64,000 nucleotides of DNA from Thinopyrum elongatum (lineage: Eukaryota; Streptophyta; Magnoliopsida; Poales; Poaceae): positions 342,304,307 through 342,368,306 of the forward strand of contig CM022299.1 of the NCBI GenBank assembly GCA_011799875.1, written 5' to 3'. Both the position numbers and the translations under genes were made by a program. The notes below the pieces were generated by a model that saw only the letters and a list, made by a program, of their open reading frames with translations, made no database searches and was not told the origin of the DNA. Numbering within the stretch: the first letter of the stretch is position 1; each line of letters begins with the position of its first letter. Below, piece after piece: positions 1 to 10,929 of this stretch.

Positions 1-1505
1 CCTCAAATACTACAACCAAAACCATGTGTTCTCAATCCTACTCATGCAAATATTTGAGGGTTGAAACTAATGCATAAAAACTGGGTAATAAAATGGTATG
101 ATCAAAGTGTAACTTGCCTTGCTGACGATCGGAAAACCCTAGAGATTCGTAGTAGCAAGCTTCGCACTCCAGAAACTCTATCGTAGACAAACAATAGCAT
201 ACATAAGCACTCAAGCCTAAGATGCCAAGGTAAAACCAAATAAAAAGTTCTAAACAGAAAGTTCAAGTGAAGAGCTTAGATTTGCAAAAAGAATCGGTCA
301 AATCGGAATTACGAAACTCCAACTACGATCAAAAGAAGTTCAAATTCAAATCTGTTTGAAAACAAATTTTAAATTTTCAAAAACATGTTCAAGTTGATTA
401 TCTAAACAGAGGGGATCGAGATGAAGAATTTGGCGTTGGTTTCGTTGGATTTGGATAAACGAGTAAAAAGTTGTGAGGGTTTTAAGATCAGGGAATAATC
501 TGTAAGAAAAACTTATCGCGAATAGGTCCCTGACCGAAAATAAACAGAAAAAGAAAAAAATCTATCGGACGAACGTCCGCTAACAGAGACTAACGAACGA
601 ATTCGTTCGTTAACAGATCCAAATGGGTGAACGCTCGCTATTTAACAAAACCAAAAATAATAAACCGATTGAATACGCGAAACCGGAAAAAAAACCGACG
701 CGGGTTTTTGCGGTTTATACCGGTTCGGGGAAAAAGACCGGCGGCGGCGGCGTACTCCGGCGTGCGGGGCAGCGGCGACGCGGGCGGCTAGCGGCGGCTT
801 GAGGAGGAGGGAGAGGGGCCAGGGGCGGGGTATTTAAGGAGGCGGGGAGGGGGTGCGGCGGCTTGGAGGAGGGGGCAAGCCGAGGCGGTGGCGGTGTCCC
901 GCTCGGACACGGCGGTGGCGCGCGTGCGGCGGCCGGACTCGGGGGCGAGGCGGCTGCGGCTGGGCTTCGGCCCAGTCGGTCTGAAGAAGTTTTTTTAAAC
1001 AATTTTCCAGAGACAGAAAAACACGAAAAACTAATATAAATAAAATTCTAAAAATTCTAGAAAAATTCACATAATTCCCTCCTAATATTTGGACTAATGT
1101 GAACATTTTTCTGGACCTAAATGCCTAAAAAACATTTTTAGTACTAATAAGAATAATTAAACTCGCAAATAAAATCCAAGAAAAATACATTTTTGTTCAA
1201 AATTAAATTCCCAATATTTCTTTACTGATTTTGAAGAAGTCATATTATCTTCTCTCAATATTTTTTTATTTAATTGAAATAATTGTAAAAATAATTTTGA
1301 ACAAAACACTTTGATCCAAAATGCCAATTTTGAAAAATTCAAAAATGGATTTTTTGTGAAAACCTCCAACTCTCTCAATTGGTCCTTGAGTTGCGCAAGG
1401 TTTCTGGGATCAAAACTCTGAATAAAACAAGTTCAAAAATGCACAAATTATGAATGCATATGATGATCTAATGCATAACATCCAAATTGAAAATTGGGAT
1501 GTTAC
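1..1505 (-). repeat. Truncated LTR of an LTR retrotransposon
   Basis: On the minus strand this block starts at 1505 with TGTAACATCCCAATTTTC, the typical opening (TG...) of a Triticeae LTR, and runs off the left edge of the window. It is AT-rich except for a GC-rich tract at about 715-970, where overlapping proline/arginine-rich open frames are composition artefacts, not genes. The left 250 bases resemble the 3' part of such LTRs as I remember them, but I could not search for a family. The insertion point at 1505/1506 lies inside the repeated exon array, so the element is younger than that array. The other end and the 5-bp target duplication (expected CAACC, 1506-1510) are outside the window. 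Confidence 0.65.
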
Positions 1506-1857
1506 ACAACCAATATCACTCTGCCAAATTAAAAGTGTCATGTCATAAGTGGCATTTCAAAAAATTAGAAGCAGTACAACCTAGAAATCAATACAAGATG
1601 CAAACACTATCACACTGCCAAGTTAAAAGCATCCAATCATGAGTGATTGATGCAGGATACACAACAGCAGTACTTTGATGTAAGAACATGGTATGATAGA
1701 TAGATGCAGTGTATTCTAGACACAGAAAGGCATGTCATATGCACATGTATAACGTATAAACTCAGCAGGTGCAATTTAATCAAAATAGAAGAAATAAAAG
1801 CTAGACAACATATGCAACATGAAACCAATTATCACACTGTCAACTTAGAGCAAGCAC

Positions 1858-2034
1858 CTGCGATGGTGGAGTAGGGGAGATGAACTCATCATGTAGACTT
1901 GGGACTTCAACTGCAGTAGCAGTAGCAGTAGCAGTAGCAGGGGCAAATCTAGAGAGACTCCGTTTGCGTCGGTCCAGAGGACCACCAACATCCCCTAACT
2001 TACTCTTTTCCTTCCTCATTTTTTATATTGCCTT
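1858..2034 (-). pseudogene. Exon repeat unit 1 (Lys-rich type)
   Basis: This 177-base segment lies between a possible acceptor (ACTTCAG before 2034) and a donor at 1857. It encodes a Lys/Arg-rich start, the conserved GGP motif, an Ala-Thr run made by a (CAGTAG)n microsatellite at about 1912-1940, and the ending ISPTPPSQ. A serine codon kept in units 4 and 6 (AAATC followed by AAA) is a TAA stop here near the exon start, so the unit is probably dead. Confidence 0.5.
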
Positions 2035-2538
2035 CTGAAGTCAAAACCACAAGAAGATGAATAAAATTAGCTCTGCATAGCTGCTTGAAGCATGATACAG
2101 ACAAACACTACTTTGATGTAAGGCAAGCGCATGATAGGAGGATGGAATATATACAAAAAAACGACAGCATTGCATATTCACACGTACGATAGGAGGATGG
2201 AATATGTATGATAAACAGTAAGCATAAGGCATTTCAACAAAATTAGAAGAAATGAAAGCTAGGCACCATATGAACATGCAACCAATATCACTCTACCAGG
2301 TAAAAAGTGTCTCGTCATAAGTGCCATTTCAACAAATTAGAAGCAGTACAGCTAGAAGACAATGCAAGATGCAACCTACATCACACTCCCAAGTTAAATG
2401 TGTCTTATGGGTAAGTGATTGTTGCAGGTATAAGTTGTAAGCTACGTAGATGCAATTCAACAAAATTAGAAGCAATACAAACTAGACATCATACGGAACA
2501 CACAACCACATATAACAGTGCCAAGTTAGAGCAAGCAC

Positions 2539-2715
2539 CTGTGATGGTGCAGTAGGGGAGATGTGCTTATCATCTACACAGCTACGTTGACTCTCCAGCC
2601 TTGTGTTGTCTTGCGAATCTTGTTGGGAGGATGGCGGAGTAGAATCTGTAGAGACCCTCTGTTTGAGTTGCTCCGAAGGACCACCATCATCCACTTCCTT
2701 ATTAATTTCTTTCAG
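2539..2715 (-). pseudogene. Exon repeat unit 2 (Gln/Asp/Ser type)
   Basis: It encodes DDGGPSEQLKQRV followed by a Ser/Gln/Asp-rich stretch and ends SPTAPSQ at a good donor (CAG|GTGCTTGC). The acceptor position used by units 4 and 6 has lost its AG here (ACAATG). A TAG lies in frame upstream, unless splicing moved to the AG just before 2715. The unit is nearly a copy of unit 3, so the two duplicated recently. Confidence 0.5.
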
Positions 2716-3296
2716 CTATATTGATTTTGCATTGTGAAGTCAAATCGATAAGAAAAAGGAATAAAATTCACTCTTCAGAACTCATTCATGCATGATACTG
2801 ACGAACACTACTCGGATGAAAGGCAAACACATGATACGAGGATGGAATATGTACGAAAAACAGGACGGCGTGACATATTCACACCAATGATCTGGTAAAA
2901 TCAGAAGGCATTTCAACAAATTAGAATCACCGCAAGCTAGACACCATATGAAAGATGCAATCAATATCACTCTGCCAAGTTCAAACTGTGTGGCGTTTCA
3001 ACAAATTAGAAGCAGTACATGCTAGAAATCATATGCAAGACGCAACCAATATCACAGTGGTGACTTAAAGGTGCCTCATCATAAGTGACTGATGCGGGAT
3101 ACGCAAGAATAGTAGTCTGATGTAAGAACATGGTGTGATCAGATATAGTATGTTTTAGAAACAGGAACACGTGTCATATTCACAGGTATGATGTGTAAAG
3201 TAAGCAGATGCAATACAACAAAGTTAGAAGCAATACAAGCTAGACATGATACGGAACATGCAACCACATATAATAGTGCCAAGTTAGAGCAAACAC

Positions 3297-3473
3297 CTGT
3301 GATGGTGGAGTAGGGGAGATGTGCTCATCATTTACACAGCTACGTTGACTGTCTAGCCTTGCGTTGTCTTGCGAATCTTGTTGGGAGGATGGCGGAGTAG
3401 AATATGTAGAGACCCTCCATTTCAGTTGCTCGGAAGGACCACCATCATCCAATGCCTTACCAATTTCCTTCCA
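3297..3473 (-). pseudogene. Exon repeat unit 3 (Gln/Asp/Ser type)
   Basis: The open frame reads through GKALDDGGPSEQLKWRV, then a Ser/Gln/Asp-rich stretch, to HISPTPPSQ at a donor whose intron starts GTGTTTGC. There is no internal stop. It differs from unit 2 by scattered substitutions only. As in unit 2, the usual acceptor AG is replaced by ATG, and the nearest AG upstream is at about 3474-3475. Confidence 0.5.
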
Positions 3474-4067
3474 CTTTATTGATTTTGCATTGTGAGGTCA
3501 AACCGACAAGAAAAAGGAATAAAATTCGCTCTTCAGAACTCATTCTTGCATGATACTGACGAACACTACTCTGATGAAAGGCAAACTCATGATACAAGGA
3601 TGGAATATGTACGAAAAACTGGACGGCATGACATATTCACACCTATGATGTGGTAACTAAGCAGAAGACACTTCAACAAATTAGAAGCACTGCAAGCTAG
3701 ACACCATATGGAAGGTGCAACATATCACTCTGCCAAGTTAAAATTGTCTCATCATAGGTGGCGTTCATCAAATTAGAAGCACTACATGCTAGAAATCATA
3801 TTCAAGACGCAAACCAATATCACACTAACAACTTAAAGGTGTCTCATCATAAGTGACTGATGCATGATACACAAGAAGAGTAGTTTCATGTAAGAATATG
3901 GTGTGATAGAAAGATATAGTATGTACCAAAAACCGGAAGGCGTGTCATATTCACACGTATAATGTGTAAGCTAAGCAGATGCAATTTACACTAATTAGAA
4001 GCAATACAAGCTAGACACCACATGCAACATGCAACCAGATATCACACTGCCAAGTTAGAGCAAGCAC

Positions 4068-4217
4068 CTAGGATGGTGGAGTAGGGGAGCGGAGACTTGG
4101 AACTTGTAATGCACTAGTAGTATGAGGAGAATCTGTACAGATGCTCCATTTACGTTGCTGCAGAGGACCACCATCATCGCCTTCCTTACTCTTTTCCTTC
4201 CTCTTTTTTGATTTTGC
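4068..4217 (-). pseudogene. Exon repeat unit 4 (Lys-rich type)
   Basis: The 150-base exon starts after a GACAAG acceptor and begins AKSKKRKEKSKEGDDGGP, a nuclear-localisation-like basic cluster. It ends VPSLRSPTPPS. The last codon before the donor is TAG where other units have CAG (Gln). One C-to-T change has therefore created a stop exactly at the splice junction. Confidence 0.5.
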
Positions 4218-4795
4218 CTTGTCAAGTCAGACCCGCAAGAAAAAGAAATAAAATTTGCTCTTCAGAACTCATTGATGCATGATACTGACAAACACTACTT
4301 TCCTGTAAGGCAACCGCATGATAGGAGGATGGAATATGTATGAAAAATAGGACGGCATGACATATTGACATGCATGATGTGTAAAGTGTAAACTAAGCAC
4401 AAGGTGTTTGAACTAATTAGAAGCAATGCATGCTAGACACCATATGAAAGATGAAACCAATATCACTCTGGCAAATTAAAAGGGTGGCCTCATAAATGTA
4501 TTTGAACAAATTAGAAGCAATGCATGGCAACAGGCTAGAAATAATATGCAATATGCAACGAATAAAGGCGTCTCATCGTAAGTGATTGATGCAGGGTACA
4601 GGAGAGCGGTAGTTTCATGTAAGAACATGCTTAACAGATAGATGTAGTATGTACCAAAAATAGGAAGGCATGTCATATTCACAGGTATAATGTGTAAACT
4701 AAGCAGATGCAATTTACCCTAGTTAGAAGGATTACAAGCTAGACACCATATGCAACATGCAACCACATATCACACTGCGAAGTTAGAGCAAGCAC

Positions 4796-4948
4796 CTGCG
4801 ATGGTGGTGTAGGGGAAATGCGGTCTTCAAATACAGAGCTACGTTTAATATCTTCATTTAGACTTGTTGTTTCTTGAGAATGATGCGGGGAGGATGAAAC
4901 TGCACTCTTTATAACAATAGCGCGTATCATACTAACCCACGAGCGTGA
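4796..4948 (-). pseudogene. Exon repeat unit 5 (third type)
   Basis: This is an open 153-base segment with the central motif SSSPHHSQETTSLNEDIKRS. It ends RISPTPPSQ at a CAG|GTGCTTGC donor. The likely acceptor is GAGACAG just upstream of 4948. It has no internal stop and is closest to unit 7. Confidence 0.45.
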
Positions 4949-5176
4949 CTGTCTCATCATAAGTGGTAGATGCAGGATACACAAGAACAATAGTTTGATG
5001 TAAGAACATGGTGTGATAGGCAGATGTAGTATGTACCAAAAATAGGAAGGCGTGTCATATTCACATGTATAATGTGTAAGCTAAGGAGATATAATTTAAC
5101 AAATTAGGAGCAATACTAGCTAGGCACCATATGCAACATGCAACCATATATCACACTGCCATGTTAGAGCAAGCAC

Positions 5177-5314
5177 CTAGGGTTGTGGAGTAGGGGAGAT
5201 GAGATTTGGAACTTGCACTGCAGTAGGAGTAGCAGGAGAATCTGCAGAGGTCATCTGTTTTGGTTGCTCCAGAGCACCACCATCATCCCGTGCATTCATC
5301 CTTTTAGATTTTGC
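5177..5314 (-). pseudogene. Exon repeat unit 6 (Lys-rich type)
   Basis: The segment follows a GACAAG acceptor and starts AKSKRMNARDDGG. It continues with an Ala/Pro/Thr stretch and ends LISPTPQP. As in unit 4, the final CAG is TAG. The shared lesion suggests units 4 and 6 descend from one mutated copy. Confidence 0.5.
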
Positions 5315-5858
5315 CTTGTCAAGTCAAACACACAAGAAAAAGGAATGAAATTCGCGCTTCCAAATTTGTTGATGCATGATACTAACGAACATAACTTTTA
5401 TGTAAGGCAACCACATTGTGGGAGGATGGTATATGTACGAAAAACGCTAAGCAGAAGGCATTTCAACAAATTGGAAGGAATGCAAGCTAGACAGCATATG
5501 AAAGATCCAACAAAAATCACTCTACCAAGTTAGAAGTGTCTCATTATAAGTGGCATTTCAACAAATTAGAGGCAGTACATGCTTGAAATGATATGCAAGA
5601 TGCAACCAATATTACACTGTCAATTTGAAGGTGTCTCGTCAGAAGTGATTGATGAGGGATACACAAGAAAAGTATTTTGATGTAAGAACATGGTTAATAG
5701 AAAGACGTAGTATGTACCAAAAACAGGAAGGCATGTCATATTCACAGGTATAATGTGTTAACTAAGCGGATGCAATTTTCCCTAATTAGAAGCATTACAA
5801 GGTAGACATCATATGCAACATGCAACCACATATCACATTGCCAAGTAAGAGCAAGCAC

Positions 5859-6012
5859 CTGCGATGGTGGTGTAGGGGAATTGCGGTCATCAACTACAGA
5901 GCTACGTTGACTATCTTCATTAGCCTTGTTGTTTCTTGAGAATCATGTGGGGAGGATGACACTGCACTCTTTAAAAGTGTAGCGCGTCTCACAGTAACCC
6001 ACTGGGGTGACT
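5859..6012 (-). pseudogene. Exon repeat unit 7 (third type, frameshifted)
   Basis: This copy of unit 5 ends RNSPTPPSQ at a CAG|GTGCTTGC donor. Against unit 5 it lacks one A in the ACAACAAG-CTAAATG stretch (near 5912). That shifts the frame and brings a stop into the upstream half. Confidence 0.45.
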
Positions 6013-6239
6013 GTCTCATCATAAGTGATTGATGTGGGATACACAAGAGCATTAGTTTGATGTAAGAACATGGTTAATAGACAGATGTAGTATGTATCAA
6101 AAACAGGAAGGCATGTCATTATCAAAGGTATAATGTGTAAAGTAAGCCGATGCAATTTAACCAAACTGGAAGCAATACAAGCTAGAAACCATATGCAACA
6201 TGCAACCACATTTTACAGTGCGAAGTTAAAGCAAAGCAC

Positions 6240-6412
6240 CTGGGATGGTTGTGTGTGGCAATTGAGATCATCAATTGCAGAGCTACGTTTACTGTCTCCA
6301 TCTGCTGACACTACACCCTTTAGAGCGCTGAAACGTTTAGTGCTTATCCTCGAATTACACTGGAATGACTTCTGTCTTTTCTTTTGTGTATTCATCAACA
6401 GTGCGTCAGAGT
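6240..6412 (-). pseudogene. Exon repeat unit 8, most upstream member
   Basis: The acceptor is TATTTCAG before 6412 and the donor is CCCAG|GTGCTTTG at 6239. The 173-base exon is open, with a basic start (KKRQKSF, STKRFS) and the ending CHTQPSQ. It is the most diverged unit and could be the founder of the array. Its intact splice sites suggest it was the normal exon. Confidence 0.5.
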
Positions 6413-6990
6413 CTGAAATACCCATGCATAAAAAAGAATAGTGTGAGTATGGGTGAAGTGTGTGCACACGTAGTACAGTGTAAAAGTAGCAGATAGCAGG
6501 TGGGTGAGAAATAAATGACGGGAGACATATGATAGCTCTACAACATGAATGGAACACGAAATTAGATTCTAGGATTTTGAAATATGAGCACAGGGATGGC
6601 TGGGAAATGCAGATACACCTCCAGCACACCACAAGGTGTGGTCCTATAAAAATAACAGTCGACTGAAAACAAATAGGTCAGTCCATTTTTTTGCACCGTC
6701 CGATGTACAAAGAACGGGCAGATCGCCTTCATCTACCTCCAGCCAGTCAGTGTTGACGATCTTCCTCAAAACGCCAGCAACCACCGGCCCAGTCCCCAGT
6801 CCCCTGCCTCCGCCCTCCCCTCGACCTCACCGCACCGTCGTGCTTGGCACCGCCACCGGCCATCCCTTCAAGCCCCACCGACCTCCAGATCGGGCACAAG
6901 CAGCTCCTGCGCCCCACATCCCTATGATAGACACCGATGCGCCGCTTCCCCGTCGAACAGGCGGACTAGGTGCTCCCCGTGCTTAAGCAA
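6413..6990. other. Stretch without a recognised gene
   Basis: The left half is intron-like AT-rich sequence upstream of exon unit 8. The right half (about 6700-6985) is CCG/ACC-rich, with a Pro-rich open frame on the plus strand that looks like composition bias. Nothing definite is recognised. Confidence 0.3.
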
Positions 6991-7692
6991 GTGCCGCTTA
7001 TTTTAATTGCGAATCAACTGACCCTGAATTGAAATCCAGGTGGGCGACTGACCTCTAGCTAAGGTGAAATAGTAAATGGGAGGAAACCTTGTGCATTTAG
7101 TATCACGAAGAAGGTGCAGTAAGAAGCGCTCAACTAGTTTCTTTCGTGGGATGAATATGGTGTGAGCAGAGACGTAAGATTTGCACGAATAAGGGAAGAG
7201 GAGTACCTCTTTCTGCTGGCAGAGCTGTGTCCTCCTTCTATTTTTCCAACAATCTTCTTGTGGTTCGCTAGAAACAAGAAGTTGTGAAGGACGGTGGAGC
7301 CTTGGACGAACCCATGGCCAAGTTGTTGAGTATGGTGTGGTAGCCGTCTGTCGGCGGCGCGGAACCAGATCCGAGGCGGTGAACGACAGCGTAGCGGGAA
7401 TACCTTCGATGCGGTGGACGGTTGCGACAGTGGAGCGGCAGCGGTGAGGCGCAGGACGGCGTGGTCGAAGTGGTTCTGGTACGACACACATCGGCGTCAT
7501 GGAGGCAGCTCTGCCTCGGCTTCAGCTGCTATGTCCTTGAGGGCATTGTGGTTGCGGTTGCATTGGATGACGACGTCGGGGTACCGGCTCCGGCGTGATG
7601 GAGGAGGGTGGCGGTGGATTGGGCGCGATGGGGTGGAGGACGGAGGAGGCTGGGGTTTCTCGGCTGGTGGAGAGGGCATTTTGGCGCCCACG
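6991..7692 (-). pseudogene. Possible 5' exons of the minus-strand repeated-exon gene
   Basis: The minus strand carries several overlapping open stretches. A short one with its ATG at 7691 encodes a Pro/Ser-rich N-terminus followed by YPDVVIQCNRNHNALKD and stops at 7497. Others run from about 7500 down to 7003 and 7134. The sequence upstream (7700-7850) looks like a grass promoter. This may be the first part of the gene whose later exons are duplicated at 1.8-6.4 kb, but no splice chain can be closed and no domain is recognised. Confidence 0.25.
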
Positions 7693-8110
7693 GAGTATGA
7701 AAGGGGAAACAGAGGGAGGGGGAACTAAGGGGGAACAATGTTTCGGTTTGGGACGCGCTTGTTTGAAATTTGGAGAAAGTTACAAACTTTGCCCCCATCT
7801 AAAATTTTGGACATATTGCGGTTCGGGGGTAGGACAGTAATCTCAGGTGTCCCAAATAGTGGGCGTGATAGATTTCGGCCGAGCGCATGGGTGTTTAGGC
7901 GCCCATGGTGTATGAATGCTTCTCGGAGGTGGTTGAGACTGGCGTCTTGGTGAAGTTACAAACCTACCCTGGTTTAGACCTTTGGACGTCGCGCTGATAG
8001 GCTACACGGGTCAGAGTCAGGACAGTAATTTCCTACCACCAAACATTAGTTTCGCGCGGTTTCAGGCGACCAGAGGCTTATTTGGCGCTTCGTTCAATAT
8101 TTGGGAGCAG
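7693..8110 (-). promoter_or_regulatory. Promoter-like region, duplicated in part
   Basis: Read on the minus strand, it holds pyrimidine-rich and GC-rich stretches just upstream of the candidate ATG at 7691. The phrases GTTACAAACTT and GACAGTAAT(C/T)TC, at about 7778-7848, recur in changed form at about 7953-8040. The segment is therefore an old tandem duplication. No clear TATA box is placed, so the promoter role is inference. Confidence 0.25.
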
Positions 8111-8962
8111 AAGCATTAACGTTTACAGTTCTCTTGAATTGAACTTTCTGGATTTGTCAAACTTCAAAAATCTTGATTCTTGAAAATCCTAAAACTACGA
8201 TTATTTTGGAATGGAGGGGGTACATTTTGAATATACATTGTACACGAATATATATTAAAAAATATGCAGCTTAGCTCAATTCATGAATGGTTCCAGGTAT
8301 AATCTCCTTGGTTGCAAAAAAATAGTTAGACATGCGTATGAATCTATAGCATATTCAAATGCACAACAAAGATTAATGTCCCCTTTTAGATCTGATTTAC
8401 AAATGCCATTATCTTGAATTCAAATAGATGAATGCACTTCCTATGAATTCGAATCTTCGAAACCACCTTTATGTTGAATTGAACATGTATTCTATTTCGT
8501 AGCTAGCAATTTGGAATGTATCCATGTATGTGACAAATGTATAAAGTGCCTGACACTAACAACACGGAGTGCACTAATTAATGTGTATATATGAATAGCA
8601 AAAGCCATGCATTGTCTGGATTTCAAACCACTCTCACTCTATGGATCGATAATATGAAATAAATCCATACACATGCTCGAATTCAATAGAGTATGGGTGT
8701 CTGATAGACCAATGTTCGTTCATACGCAAATTGCAAAATTCATGATCTCATCCAAAAAAATGAATGCAATTTATATTTTAATTTAATGCGTAGAACCGCC
8801 TTTTACGCTTAGATGCACTATGCCTCGGTCCGTCCTCACACACGCGCTATATATCTCTCTATGTGACGCATAAGTGCACACACTTTATATACATCGGCAT
8901 TTCTCTCTCACACATGCTCGCACTTTTCCCCTGGGGTGTCTCATGCACACACTCTCTATATA

Positions 8963-8967
<5 letters not shown>
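8111..8967. other. AT-rich intergenic stretch
   Basis: No open frame or family is recognised. The motif TTTTGGAATGGAGGGGGTA ending at 8222 resembles the right end of a Stowaway MITE, but no matching left end is visible. Confidence 0.35.

Positions 8968-9007
<40 letters not shown>
8968..9007. repeat. (CT)20 microsatellite
   Basis: This is an uninterrupted CT dinucleotide run of 40 bases inside a wider pyrimidine/CA-rich zone (8860-9210). The Ser/Leu-rich and Arg/Glu-rich open frames across it are artefacts of the repeat. Confidence 0.95.
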
Positions 9008-9011
<4 letters not shown>

Positions 9012-9224
9012 CTCTCTTTTACTACTACGTACCACTCTTTTCACTAATCTCAGTTGGAAAACACTATTTCTCTCACATGCATATATACACACACATGGTC
9101 TCTGCTCGCCCTCTATATGCACATATATGTGCCGACGTGTCTCCCGCACGCACATTATTTTTAGGCCTCTCTCGCACACATTGCCCCCCCCCCACACCTC
9201 TCTCTTACTAGTTGGCGGATATGA

Positions 9225-9620
9225 TTCCATCAGATCATTCGGTAGGATATCCTTGACTGTTAGGCTGGATGGTAATACGAGGCAAAGTTTTACCCAAATC
9301 TGGGCCCTTGCAGTTGAGGAAAAAGCCTACTCCTGGTACTGTATATTTGTGATAGGGGTGTGTACAAAGTACACATGAATACCACGCATTGTGTGCCTGT
9401 GCGTATACTATCGACGAACTAGCCCCCGGGCTTATATAAGATACTCGGGCCTAGGCTTACCAATCATATATAGTCGGCTTATCATCAGTGGGGATAGAGT
9501 CCTCCAGGACTCTGGTAGCACCGTCTTGTACGTCGAGTCCTCCATGGGTCTTCGTATAACGCATCTCAGTCCAACATATGTGGCGCAGGATGGAACCGAC
9601 CCATGAGTCCTCACGTCGAC
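9225..9620 (+). repeat. Probable LTR remnant
   Basis: The block carries phrases reminiscent of grass Gypsy LTRs, such as AAGCCTACTCCTGGTACTG, AGCCCCCGGGCTTATATAAG (a TATA-like element at about 9432-9439) and GGGATAGAGTCCTCCAGGAC. No TG...CA ends, target duplication or partner is seen, so it is a fragment at most. Family unknown. Confidence 0.3.
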
Positions 9621-9955
9621 CCACCACAACTAGAAATGATGTGCCCACCACACCCCACACACAAATCGGCCACTAAGAAAATAAGCATATACAATAGTAC
9701 AAAGTTATACATGAAAGTTAATTGCATGGTGCATCCAATAATATTTGTTCTGCATTGTGAATGTTTATATCTTCTGCTAAAAAATTAGTCACGGGAAAGA
9801 GAAACGAAGGGCATATCTCTCTTTTTCTCCACCGCACACCCCCTCTCTCTACAACACTTTCACGTACGCACACAAACTATCTCTCGGCCCTCTAAAAGTA
9901 TGCCCCTGACACATTCACGCGTGACAGTCACTGTATTTCAACCGAAAGCACTATA
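9621..9955. other. Intergenic stretch, nothing recognised
   Basis: It is AT-rich, then CT-rich, sequence without open frames longer than about 60 codons or any recognised repeat. Confidence 0.4.
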
Positions 9956-10830
9956 CGATCACTAGACTTCAGAATATGCTCATTAAGTTCACCGTATACA
10001 TTCCTATGGTGATCATACGGTATCTAGCTCACCGTGCGTCTCCGTATTTTGTTGATGACATTGATGGTCATTGTACTTGATGTGTGCTCCGTATTTTGTT
10101 GACGACACTTACGGTCATTGTATTTGAAGCGAAAGCACGATATGGTCACTAGACTTCAGAATAAGCTCATTACGGTCACCATATACATTTTGTGGTGCTA
10201 ACCAACCTGTGGTTGGGTGGTTAGGAGGATAGTGGTATCCCTAGCCCACCAGCGTTAAAGTCCTGGTGCTTGCATTTATCCTGGATTAATTTTAGTATTT
10301 CCGGCGATGTGCATTCAATGGGAGGAGACGTTCCCCTCGACTACGAGGCGCCTATGGTGACTTCGTAAAATCTCAAGATGATATGCTGGCTCACTCTCTC
10401 GAAGGTGATCATAGGGGTAGGGTGTGCGTGTGTGCGCTTATAGCGGTGAGTGTTTGCGCGTATATATGAGCGCTTGCATGTGTACCGTGTTAAAAAAATA
10501 CATGTCATGGTTATACGGTCACTAGCTCACCATACAACTCCCTAATTTGTTGATGACACGATCAATTGACCAGTCAAACGTTCCACGTGGCGCAACTAGT
10601 GTTGCACCATCAGCGCATGTAACCGTGGGGCCCACCTGTCAGCGCTTATATGAAAGAAAGAAATGGTAGCTTGCGTCTGTACTGTGTTAATAAAATACAT
10701 TTTGTGGTGATCATACGGTCACTGGCTCACCATACAACTCCATAATTTGTTGATGACACGATCAATTGACGAGTCAAACGGTCCACATTCATCAGCACAC
10801 ATTACCCTAGGGCCCACCTGTCAGCGCGTA
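9956..10830. repeat. Locally duplicated intergenic module
   Basis: Several phrases occur twice. CACTAGACTTCAGAATA is at about 9960 and 10147. CCGTATTTTGTTGA is at about 10050 and 10090. CACCATACAACTCC with ATTTGTTGATGACACGATCA is at about 10528 and 10730. GCCCACCTGTCAGCGC is at about 10631 and 10813. This is nested tandem duplication of anonymous DNA. One copy was interrupted by the SINE at 10198-10498. Confidence 0.7.
10198..10498 (+). mobile_element. tRNA-derived SINE
   Basis: The head has pol III-like boxes: an A-box-like TGGTTGGGTGGTTAGG at about 10207 and a B-box-like AGCGTTAAAGTCCTGG at about 10249. The body matches the SINE I know from wheat introns (GGGAGGAGACGTTCCC, CTCAAGATGATATGC), and the tail ends GTGTTAAAAAAA. 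Imperfect 15-base target duplications flank it: ATACATTTTGTGGTG at 10183-10197 and ATACATGTCATGGTT at 10498-10512. It is non-coding and needs LINE enzymes to move. The duplication arms have diverged, so the insertion is not recent. A second, tail-only copy is at about 10670-10690. Confidence 0.8.
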
Positions 10831-10929
10831 TATGAAAGACAGAAATGGTAATAAATTAGTGGTCAGTGGGGATTCGAAGTCGTGAGACCTCTGGTAGGCA
10901 GCCCGCGCGTATATGCTGAGCTGGCAGTT

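Larger units (their letters stand above)
1506..6440 (-). pseudogene. Decaying gene made of eight tandemly repeated exons
   Basis: Eight segments on the minus strand share the same 3' coding end (SPTPPSQ or a variant) followed directly by a GTGCTTGC-type splice donor. The segments are 380-770 bases apart, and the introns between them are also repeats, with recurring phrases such as CATATGCAACATGCAACC and TTAGAAGCA. Three exon flavours occur: a Lys-rich one (units at 1858, 4068, 5177), a Gln/Asp/Ser one (2539, 3297) and a third (4796, 5859, 6240). Several units have lost an acceptor, gained a stop or shifted frame. A full-length product is therefore unlikely. The short basic, Ser/Pro-rich peptides could be a nuclear protein, but no domain is recognised. 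The array is cut on the left by an LTR at 1505. Confidence 0.55.

Noticed and set aside
715..1106. Pro/Arg-rich frames
   Set aside because: They come from a GC-rich tract inside an LTR and occur in several frames at once.
8197..8222. Stowaway-like right end
   Set aside because: Only one terminus is seen, with no inverted partner, so no element is called.
8860..9380. Long Ser/Leu-rich frame and its Arg/Glu-rich counterpart
   Set aside because: They are translations of the CT microsatellite and its surroundings.
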